In this document: positions 9,484-22,745 of the stretch, in pieces
Layout of the letters: each line of letters opens with the position of its first letter
Position numbering within the stretch: position 1 is the stretch's first letter
DNA from: Narthecium ossifragum
Lineage: Eukaryota; Streptophyta; Magnoliopsida; Dioscoreales; Nartheciaceae
DNA length: 64,000 bases
Assembly (NCBI GenBank): GCA_963920575.1
Contig: OY986973.1
Coordinates: 21,991,851-22,055,850, forward strand
Direction of reading: 5' to 3'
Notes under the pieces: generated by a model
Seen by the model: the letters and a program-made list of their open reading frames with translations, nothing else
Told to the model about the DNA's origin: nothing
Database searches by the model: none
Program-made: the position numbers and the translations under genes

Positions 9484-10571
9484 GCTTAGAATAAATGGTC
9501 CGAAGGTGTGCCCTTGTTGTGTTGCCTGTTTACTGCTTTATATTTATCCTGCCCTGCTTCTTGTGCATTAGACATGCTAGACTGGGTGGGGTTGACCCGT
9601 GGACTCCGGTGATCTGAGGCTAAGTAGTGGATGCCGTTACCCGACTTGTGTCCCCGTGCTGGTGGCCAGCACGGGTAAGGGGTGTCCTACAGGTATCGTC
9701 TGGCCCACCTTGTGTCAAGGACCGTCGGAGGTAGTCCAGTCCTCGAGCAATGGCTTTCGGAGAGACGTACGTTGGACAGGAAACCTTGGGAAGGGAAACA
9801 TCGATGGGATCGATGGACACCCTGGCTAGACTTAGTCTTCGGTCAGGAGTTAGGGGTCCTGTTGGCTCTGTGGCTTGGAGTATTGAGAGATGGTAGTCTT
9901 AACCTCGGTCGTTCCGCCAAGTGTGGAGGTCCCGCTTGGGGAAGAGTGTCCTACTAGTAGCGCCATGTCCACCCTGTGTCAGGGATCGTCGGAGTTGCCC
10001 ACCCCTGAGCAGTGGCTGTCGGAGGGGCGTACTTGGGACAGTAACCCTTCGGGTTATTGATGGGATTTATGGGATCCTTGGCAAGCCTCAGTACTTGGCT
10101 TCAGAGTTGGTTCGTTTGGGTTTGCCCTCTTAGCGAGTGTGGTAGAGTAGGACCCTGCTGAGCTGTTGCTCATGCCTACCTGGACTGTGTTTGTTGCAGG
10201 TGCAGGTGGCCGCTCTGTCCCCGTGTTGCCCCCTCGGTCGTCCCGTGGCAGTGCGCAGGATCCTGACCATGTCTGAGGGTCAGGATGGTTTTGTTTGCGC
10301 CTTCGTGGAGACTCCGGTGGGTGCTGTAGCTTCTTTTTGGGGACTGTTGATCCCTTTTAGCTGTTGTCCTAGAACCTTTGTTAACTCTATTATACCTATT
10401 TGTAATAGTTGTTAATAGATGTTGTAGTAGTTGCTTCCGCCTTGTGACTGTGTCAGCTGTTTCCGCCGGATGTGTGTTAGTCTCAACTGTTTCCGCCAGT
10501 TGAGGCTAGTAGATGTAGGTTTTCCCCTCGCGGTCCCGGCCCGGGTGCGCTCTGCGGGTCGGGGCGCGACA
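9484..10571 (-). mobile_element. LTR of a second family, interrupted by the Ty3 element
   Basis: The minus strand starts TGTCGCGCCCCGACCCG at 10571, the same terminus as the LTRs at 11309, 23172 and 38147. It runs left to 9484, where the Ty3 element interrupts it; the remainder should lie beyond the window. It contains an imperfect duplication (about 9670-9852 and 9937-10113, spacing about 267 bp) with shared GTGTCCTAC, GTGTCA(A/G)GGA and CGTCGGAG blocks. The sequence on the outer side is 10572-10576, CTCCA. Confidence 0.7.
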
Positions 10572-10577
10572 CTCCAC

Positions 10578-11303
10578 CACTTGCAACGCAATATACATAG
10601 CAACTTGAACAAAATATATCTATTTCAAGGTATGTATTTGAACTCCTTTACAATAAGTCTTCATCTCAATGACTCTTGGTGTATGATAATTTGTGATGAA
10701 TAACATATGAATACACTTCAGGATTGTATCGGAGCAATAGATGGAGCATATCTGCATGCTTCTGTGCCTCCAAATATTGCACCTGCCTTTTATCGTAGGA
10801 AAGGCTACACAACACAGAATGTCTTAGCAGCTGTGGATTTCGATTTGAAATTCACTTACGTTCTTGCTGGTTGGGAAGGGTCTGCACATGATGTCCTGGT
10901 ACTTCATGACACTATGGGCTTACCGTCCCATAATGTGAGTTTTACGGTTGAATTAAATGGATATTTGTGATGTAATCAATTGCTTGAGCTTAATACTTTG
11001 ATATTGATAAGAAAATTTTATTTGTGCGATTCGGGCTATTCGATGAGACCCGATTTCATTGCTCCATATCGTGATTTTCGATATCATTTATAAGACTTTA
11101 GCGGACGACAACCTTCTCCGCCAGAAGAACTCTTCAACTATATCCACATTTCAGCTTGGACCTCTATTGAGCGAGCATTTGGAGCTCTTAAAAATCGGTT
11201 TAAGATTTGACATCGAGACCTTTTTATCCTTCTCCAACACAAGTAGAACTTGTACTGACATGCTGCATCCTCCATAATTACATCATAGACGGTGGAGGAG
11301 ATA
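10578..11303 (+). pseudogene. PIF/Harbinger transposase pseudogene, 5' part
   Basis: At 10707-10960 the translation reads GAIDGAYLHA, then YRRKGYTTQNVLAAVDFDLK and FTYVLAGWEGSAHD, a clear match to the DDE core of PIF/Harbinger transposases (DDE_Tnp_4). Further on, in a different frame, MRPDFIAPYRDFRYH and WTSIERAFGALKNRFK continue the same protein. Frame changes and stop codons, for example just after FRYHL, show it is dead. The gene is cut at 11303 by a solo LTR and resumes at 13745. Confidence 0.85.
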
Positions 11304-11308
11304 GCGTG

Positions 11309-13739
11309 TGTCGCGCCCCGACCCGCGAAAGCCCAACCGGGACGGGCGACGAGAACCGGAACCTAACTAAAAGCGGAAATAATGGCGAGGGGTTTCCTCT
11401 AACTTACCGATCTCATTAAACAGTTCATAAGCACCCATGAATAATACAATAATTTCAAACTTCAAAAGATATAATATAATATTCAAAAACCTCAAAGGGG
11501 TTACAACAATTTATACATCATACTCCCGTAGGAGACTAACTATATCAAAAGTGTAGAAAGTGATCACCGATCCTCAGACCCCACCAGACGCCGCCGCGCC
11601 ACCAAACACCTGCCCGGTAGGGGCTACTAAAGAAGAGCTGGCGCCTGCACCTGCAAAACGCAGCCCGGGTAGGAGTGAGCATAAAGCTCAGTAGGGTTCT
11701 ACACTACGTCACACAGAAGGAAGGGGGAACGCAACAATGTCACCCTCAAGTAAGACCTGGGTGTACACTGGGGCCCCATAACCCCACCACGTGTCCTTGA
11801 GGCCCACGATCATGGTCTTCCAGCCGAGCTGGTCACATGTATGGTCACACTCAGTAGCAGGAAACAACACTGCTGGCCCACAAGCAGGGAACGACACTGC
11901 AGGCGGGAAATAGCACCGCTAAGTAGTCAACCTCTTTACTCAAGGGTCAACACAGTGGAACACGGGCTACACCTCAGCATCCGACTCAAGGCCGACACGA
12001 CCTCTATAATCATCAAGCAACATGTGTACCAGTCATCTAAGTCTATCATCAAGTTTGACTGGACACCACAATTCGAACCGAGTCCTAACTACCCAACCCT
12101 GGTCCTAGGGCTAAATCCGAGCTTCCAGCCTCGGGACGGCGATCCACAAATCACCCACGCCCTAACCATGCAACTAATGCACAACAAAGAATGCATGCTA
12201 TGAACATACACAAGCAAGAGGAAATAGGCATGCAACAGTATGTCAATGCAGCATACAAGTCCAACAAGATCGCTGTAGCGGTACTACCAACCGCTGTCAG
12301 CCGATCCGCAGCGGGTCCCGGCATTACGACGGTACCACGACCGTCAACCGCGAACTCCTGCAACGGGAAGCAACCCTGAAAACTGAAGAACAGTAAAATA
12401 TGATATTATAATCCGAACATATAATATTATATTAAAACACCAAAACATTCTCTACATAGCAGCTAGTTGACCCCGTCGATCCGAAGTCCATACGACGTCG
12501 GATTCAAGATCCAACTTAGACTCTAGTAGATCTACATGTTGGGATCAACATATCCAAAATCAGGAAACATCCAACGGTTCGATTACCAGGAAAAAACTAA
12601 TCAAAACCACTAAAAATAGTCCATAAAACCCCATCAAATAGCTTTGGGATCGATCCGGAACATTTGGATCGATCCAGAAAATAGTGGATCAATCCGGAAT
12701 ATTTGGATCGATCCAAACAGCTTCATACCAGCTTCATACCAGCCTTAGATCAGTCTCGTCGCAGCCCACGAGAAAAATCACCAAAATTCGTAAAAAAATC
12801 AGAAAAATACGAAATAAGCTGGAATGGAAAGATAACTCAGAGATCTACAACTCTTATTCTCATCAAAACCCAAGATAATACACGTACCAATTGGAAAACG
12901 CGTCGCAAACTGGCTGTTCTTCAAGAACAGCAGAAACCGGAAAATCCGAGATAAAACATGCATAAATCCTACTAAAATTTTAACCAAAGTTCATGAAACT
13001 TAAACCAAAGATTATACTAAGCAATATGCATCCAACAACACAAGTACAACAAGATCTAACGGATAGACTAAGAGAAACCCATAAACAACTCTCGTAGGTA
13101 GAACACCTATCGAAAACGCTAATCCTCGGCTGATTCCCCGCTAAACAGTCACCAACCCAGCTCCAAACCACGCCAGGGATCTTCCTCACGCCGCCACGGA
13201 TCCAACGAGCCTTCAAGCTCCCAAAACGGTGGCCGGAGGAGGGAGAAAAGAGGAGAAGAAGGGGCTGCCAGAATAGGGGAAACAGAGCCCGCGGGAAGAA
13301 GAAGAAGGAAGGAAGAAGGAGGGGAAAAAGAAGAGGAAGAGAAGAGGAAGAAGAGTGAGGGGGAAGGCCGGGGAAGGTGGGGAAAAAGGGGAGGAGAGGA
13401 GAGGAAGTCGTCTCTACTCTGACAGCGGAGAGCGACGGCCACGACGGCCGTCCTCGCAAGCTCAACTGCCCAGCTATAGTACCCGGATCGATCCAAGGCC
13501 AAAATGGATCGATCCAAGACTTGGCTGGATCGATCCAACACTAGTTTGGATCGACCCACAAGTCAAAAACCCCTAAACGGATCTAGTCAAACACAATCAT
13601 CAATCAGAGGCTGTGTGCACACACGCGGGTGTGAAATAAACCGACAATGCGCAATTTACCAAATTGCCCTTGCGGTCCACAACGAGCCATGGGCCTGACC
13701 CAGGCGGTCGACCCAGGAATGGAGGGGCAGGTCCTCACA
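11309..13739 (+). mobile_element. Solo LTR (2431 bp), TSD GCGTG
   Basis: The LTR begins TGTCGCGCCCCGACCC and ends GGTCCTCACA. It is flanked by GCGTG at 11304-11308 and 13740-13744, a perfect 5-bp target duplication, with no internal coding region. It therefore arose by LTR-LTR recombination. It is inserted in the Harbinger pseudogene. It carries several GGATCGATCC palindromes (about 12650-12720 and 13485-13555) and a strongly purine-rich tract at about 13225-13410. It is close kin to the inverted copy at 35835-38147. Confidence 0.95.
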
Positions 13740-13744
13740 GCGTG

Positions 13745-13888
13745 ATACCGTTAGAGACCGATTGGGTACCTCCGACTCGTCCCGCGTCTAGGACAAGAAG
13801 AGAGGAGAGAGTGAATATATCAGAATGGCTAGGGAAGAGAAAAGCAATCACCCAACAGATGTGGGCGAATAGAGATAGCTTGCTATGA
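13745..13888 (+). pseudogene. PIF/Harbinger transposase pseudogene, 3' end
   Basis: The frame ending at 13888 reads WLGKRKAITQQMWANRDSLL, which resembles the conserved C-terminus of PIF/Harbinger transposases (an AxQMW-type ending). Removing the solo LTR and one GCGTG copy makes it continuous with the fragment ending at 11303. Confidence 0.7.
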
Positions 13889-14149
13889 CTGTGTGTCTTG
13901 TATTGGCATGTTGTATTGTCTACTTTCGTGTTCCTTCAATTTCTTCTTGTTGCACTATCAAACAATAGTACTCTTTTGCTTGATCTTAGTACTATGTAGT
14001 TCAACTATTTTATTATCTTATAAATTTACATCATTTTCTTCTAGTTATATTGATGAATGTCAATGTTGTTGATCAATTTATTCTTGATTGTCTATGTTGT
14101 TATTTTTCTATGTATTGTTGAATGCCAATTCTTGTTTATCTTCACTTAT

Positions 14150-14730
14150 ATCAAGGAATGGAATCCGATGCAACAGATGAGAGTAATAGGAAGAAAGGTA
14201 GATGGATTAAGGGGGAGCTTTGAAATTTTATCATCAAAATTGGAAGAGTTGTCATCATCAAAAGGGGGAGATTGTTCATCCTAACCTTATTTTGATGATA
14301 CCAATATATATATATAGGATGATAAAATATTGGTTTAATATTTATTTCCCTTAATTTTGATCTCTCTAAACTCAATTTTTAGAGTTCGTTGTATTGACGG
14401 TCGATGTCAGGATCGACCGTGAGATGGAACGGTCGATGCATCTTACTTAGCCAAGTTGAAGCTGAGATGACGGTCGAACCAAGGATCGACCTTAAACTGA
14501 CGTTCTCTTGACAGAGAAATACGGTGGATGAGACGGTCAATGCATGGATCGACCGTGAGTGAATTAAAGAGGATGCATGGATCGACGGTGAGCTTTGTTG
14601 ATCAAGACTGAAGATTGAAGGTCGATCGAAGCATTGACCCTAGACGCATCATTTCCTCAGAGAGTTCGACGGTCGATGTGACGGTAGATGCATGGATCGA
14701 TCGACAGCATATGCATATGCGTGTATAAAT
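14150..14730 (+). mobile_element. 3' end fragment of an LTR retrotransposon
   Basis: A purine tract AAAGGGGGAGAT at 14260-14272 is followed directly by TGTTCATCCTAACC, the layout of a polypurine tract and 3' LTR start as in Copia-type elements. Downstream, 14390-14715 is built from repeats of GACGGTCGATG and its complement GGATCGACCGT. I could not find the LTR end or a target duplication, so this is a truncated piece. Confidence 0.5.
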
Positions 14731-14739
14731 TGATAATTA

Positions 14740-15060
14740 TTTATGTATCTTGGGCATTGTCATTATTATAAAAAAATCTTAATTTCAATAAAATTTAAAT
14801 CTTTATTTTTAACATACTATCAAAATTCACTCGATTCTAATTCAGAGATTTATAAACCAAACACTAGAATCCACATAATCAGTAGATTCAACACATTCAT
14901 ACCAGACAAACCAAACGCCAGAATCAATAGATTCAGCTCATTCCATACATACCAGCCAAACAACAGAACCAAAATCCACAGAATCACCAGATTCAGCTCA
15001 TTACTCATTCATCTCTTTCCACATATTCCTCATTCACTCATTCGTCAGATTCGTAGTTGC
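14740..15060. repeat. AT-rich repetitive stretch, possible MITE remnant
   Basis: Three imperfect repeats of a CCAGAATC...AGATTCA-type unit occur at 14870-15005. The segment ends TTGCCAAACACACCC, which looks like a DNA-transposon terminus (GGGTGTGTTTGGCAA on the other strand), but no matching left terminus was found. No coding potential was seen. Confidence 0.35.
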
Positions 15061-15100
15061 CAAACACACCCTAAAACACTCGACGTTCTTCTAAATGGTT

Positions 15101-15230
15101 TCACAGTCCTTCGAACAAAAGGGGCAGGGACGAGATCCGACGGCCCGAATCTCTCGGAAGCTTTCATAGTCCTTCGAACAAAAGGGGCATGGACGAGATT
15201 CGACGGTCCCGATCGCTCGGAAGCTTCACG
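15101..15230. repeat. 63-bp tandem duplication upstream of CPN60 beta
   Basis: The block TCACAGTCCTTCGAACAAAA at 15101 repeats at 15164 with few changes. Each copy ends in CTCGGAAGCTT. The second contains GAAGCTTC (15220-15227), which fits the heat-shock-element dyad GAAnnTTC. The first has one extra T (GAAGCTTTC, 15157-15165) and does not fit. The duplication lies 34-160 bp upstream of the TATA box. Confidence 0.75.
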
Positions 15231-15247
15231 AGCATTAGAGAGCACCT

Positions 15248-15267
15248 AAACCCTATCGTGTATAAAG
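15248..15267 (+). promoter_or_regulatory. Telo-box and TATA box of the CPN60 beta gene
   Basis: AAACCCTAT at 15248-15256 matches the plant telo-box core (AAACCCTA). TATAAAG at 15261-15267 is a plausible TATA box. Transcription would start near 15290-15300, leading into a 5' leader with a splice donor at 15389 (GCGAG/GTGAGA). Confidence 0.6.
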
Positions 15268-15889
15268 AACCTCATCCAAAACCCTCTTCATTTCAACTCA
15301 TCTCCCCCAAATCCCACTCGGAAGCAACTCTCGCCTTATCCAACCTCCCTTCTTCACGAGACGCCCTCCGAGCTATCTTCTCGGCGAGGTGAGATCCTTT
15401 TCCCAGTTGAATTCCTGGTATATCGGGTGCTTGATGATGAAATCTTGACGTTGTTGTGTCTCCTATGCACTGCTTTGTTATTACCAGCTATCCGATCCAT
15501 TTCTTTCACTCAATAGGATTGTTGTAGAAATTAGTATTTCATATCCGTATTCTTGATTAGGATGCTAGTTTTGCGAGGGAAATTAATTTTTATTGTAAAA
15601 CATTGGCGTGCTCATGTTTGGATATAGAGCATATTGGTTTACATGCAATTTCGTTTTCCATAAAAGATTCAAATTTATGGAGGTTGAATGCGTTTTCAAG
15701 ATTTGAGTAGAAGATTGAAGAGGATTGTTTTCGACGTTCGGCAAATCTTCTCACACAACAATGGTATGATGCTATTTGAAATGAGAACTTTTTCCGATCT
15801 CCGTTTCTTTTTTGGTTGAAGCCCTTTTACGCCGTGTAAACATGTATGTGACGTTGAATGTCTACGTTTCTTGTGGTTATCAACATGAG

Positions 15890-16042
15890 ATGTTACCAAC
15901 ATTTAGCTCCATGACGACCATTGGCCCTATTGCTGCTCCTCACGGTCATGGTGCATACAAGAAGCTCTCTGCTGCACATAAATTATCTTTGTTCTCCTCA
16001 CTGGCTTCCGTATCTTCTAGTTCCCTTAGCGGCAGGAGATAG
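15890..16042 (+). other. Ancestral or alternative transit-peptide exon of CPN60 beta
   Basis: The frame from ATG 15890 reads MLPTFSSMTTIGPIAAPHGH and continues through SSSSLSGRR to a UAG at 16040. The pattern of a Thr/Ser start, an IG..AAP.GH block, KKL, then a Ser run and GRR matches what I recall of chloroplast CPN60 beta transit peptides. An AG sits immediately before the ATG and could close a 5'-leader intron opened at 15389. Inside the frame, GTATCT at 16010 could act as a splice donor. Joined to the AG before 16635, it would keep phase 0 into KRGDVKVKAMAKEL. The exon may therefore be live through splicing or dead at the stop. Confidence 0.6.
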
Positions 16043-16493
16043 AACCTCCGTTCAAGGATTGCTTTGTCGACCGGCAGTCTTGGTGGTGGCATACAAATCT
16101 CGAGCCGATCGCCATCCATCGTCATCCTTTTTGGGAAGGAAAGGGTCGTCCTCATACTTAAGAATAGATTAACGGGTTCGACCATGTTAATGGGTTTCGA
16201 ATTTACATCTATTAATAACAACCAATTAGTGGATTTTATAAGAGATTAACAGACCCTATTTATTTTGAAGGGTTTCAACATAACATCCAAAATCCGATAA
16301 CCAATATTAAAAGCTCAACCCTAATCCCCTATTCCTGTATTTCACGCGATCCCTTCCGCAGTTCCCCACCCACCACCCACCACTTCCTCCGTGAGGAAAC
16401 GTCACCGCGCTCTCTCTCTCTCTCCTCACCTCGCCGGCCGGCAAATAGCTTATCTCCGGCTCCCCAAAAACTCGTCAGTGACCTCCTTCTCCG

Positions 16494-20809
<4,316 letters not shown>

Positions 20810-21397
20810 ATCAATGTCGGAATAACCGTTGAAGTGGTGAAGAAGTCAGCAGCTTCTTCGACAGTAGCAATCCTTTTTTTTTTTTTTTTGCAGATTTGAT
20901 CTATATTATTCCAATTTGACCGGCGGAAGAGATCAAAGTGAGGCTTGCTTAGTATTTGGTGTCACGCTGTCTTGTAAACTGCAGCTTGTGGCAACGTATT
21001 TGTGCCTCGGACTGGGCTTATGGCACACTAGTAGCGTATTGGCTGTTGGAAAATCTTGATTAAATTTGCCACCTATGTGCCATCTGCGTCATTCAGTTGC
21101 TCGAAGGATTGGTTTCTTTTTCGCTCTTTTTCGCCGCAAGTGACGTTTAGGTTTCGGCATTGCTCAATTTCTTGGCGATTGATTGAAGACTTCATCATGA
21201 ATCATGTACAGGAATTATATGGTTATGGACTTAATGGTACATCTAGATGGATGGTCTGAAAGTGGTGTTCTGGGATTTATCGTTGTTGGGCCGCCACGTG
21301 GCCCCGCATGATTGGGTGGCTGTTGGTGGCACGTGGCGCCTCATGGTGGGGTGGCTGTAGGAGGCGAGTACACCACCCCAGGCTCGCCACTCTTTTA
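20810..21397 (+). other. 3' region of CPN60 beta and spacer
   Basis: The stop codon is followed by a T-rich stretch (20873-20890) and ordinary 3'-UTR-like sequence to about 21260. Beyond that is a short stretch with repeated GCCACGTGGC and GGCACGTGGCGC motifs (21291-21340). No coding region was recognised. Confidence 0.4.
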
Positions 21398-21579
21398 GCC
21401 TGTGTTTGGTTGGGGGTTAAGGATGGGGGTAAGGGTAGGAATAGGGATAAGGGTAAGTGTAATGATGAAAGAATGATTGAAAAAGTAGAGAAAAAGGTGG
21501 TAGGTGGAAAAGAGAAAAAGTGACGGACCCCATTTAACCCTAACCCTTACCCCACCTTTAACCCCAACCAAACGAAGGC
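21398..21579. mobile_element. Tourist-type MITE (182 bp), TSD TTA
   Basis: The left end GCCTGTGTTTGGTTGGGGG and the complement of the right end GCCTTCGTTTGGTTGGGG form imperfect inverted repeats of about 40 bp that continue through GTTAAGG...GGGTAAGGGTA. TTA lies directly outside both ends (21395-21397 and 21580-21582). Terminal GCC, a TTA duplication and a length below 200 bp fit Tourist/Harbinger MITEs. Confidence 0.8.
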
Positions 21580-21984
21580 TTAATGTCCACACAGTACTTG
21601 TCACGTGGCAGGTGATGGGACCCATGACTAGTGGGTTGAGCCAAATGATTAAAATTTAGAGCAGTGATTCGGGTCCTCTCAAAAGTGACAGGACCGATCC
21701 TCCTCCATCCTCCCTCTCTGTCTTTCTCTCTCTCCCCTCTCATATACTCTCTTTTTATATATATATCTAACTCTATATAAGACTGGGTTTTTTTTTACAT
21801 CCGACGGTTCATAAGATGCTAAAAGAGTTTTATCTAACGGTCAAGAAACACTAATGAGTTTAATGAGATGAATTGACTTCGGGCGTATCGTGCGATCAAA
21901 TGATCGATTTAATCGGAGGGAGGAGAAAGTAAATAATTCTTGGATTGGATTAAGTAATCGAATTCATCGTGCCCCTATCAACTA

Positions 21985-22140
21985 GTATATATATATATAT
22001 GTTATACATATATACATATAAATATTTATATATCTATATATATATATATATATGATATATATACATATTTATACACCCATTTTTATATACACACATATAA
22101 ATTACATATATAAATACATATATATATACAATATCTATAA
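21985..22140. repeat. AT-rich (TA)n microsatellite cluster
   Basis: Interrupted TA and TATATACA repeats fill about 155 bp between the MITE-proximal sequence and the GC-rich block that follows. Confidence 0.9.
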
Positions 22141-22745
22141 TACGGGGAATTTTCAAGAGGGAACTAGTTCCCTAACTCTTGTAGAGGGAACCAGTTCCCT
22201 GACCGTCCGATGGGATCGGACGGTCCTGATCAGATCATGGGGCTTAAGCACCCCCCACCCCCCTATCCAGACCCCCCTCCCCTCCAGTCGCGACCCGATC
22301 TCCCGTGCCCTAAGCGCCGCTGCCGCCGTCCTCCCATCTTCACCATCGCGCCGCTTCTCCGCCGACCACCGCGTCGTCCACCCTCCATCTCACGTGCCTC
22401 CGTCCACCCTCCATCTCCCGTGCCCTAAGTGATGCCGCCGTCCACCCTCTACCATCACCCGTGCCCTAAGCGCCGTCGCCGTCCTCCCTTCTTCGCCATC
22501 GCGCCGCCCCGTCGCAGCCCTCTGGCGCCGCCCTCGAGCTTCCAGAAGAAGCTCGAGATTGATGATGATTAGTAGCCGTGAGTTTTTCTGAACTCACTTC
22601 GTCTTTCAATTCCATTTTGTTTCATAACTTTAAGTTGGCTTTTCATTGTTATGATCAGTATCTGCTAAAGAGCTTGAGAAAGGCGGCTGAAGCAAGGGGA
22701 TGGTGATGGCACGGTGAATATGATCAGCTTGTTGGTGTTGCAGAC
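22141..22745 (+). other. GC-rich segment with palindromes, part of an unidentified element
   Basis: It opens with three short palindromes (22157-22226), followed by C-rich sequence with repeated CCGTGCCCTAAG(C/T)G units at about 22302, 22418 and 22459. A more gene-like stretch follows (22540-22745). The segment is interrupted by a solo LTR at 22746 and resumes at 25610. I do not recognise a product. Its look, a GC-rich head followed by gene-like pieces, would fit a transposon carrying captured host sequence, but no termini were identified. Confidence 0.35.

Noticed and set aside
12980..13576. Frames of 161 and 136 codons near the LTR end
   Set aside because: Same purine-rich LTR tract, no domain, overlapping frames on both strands.
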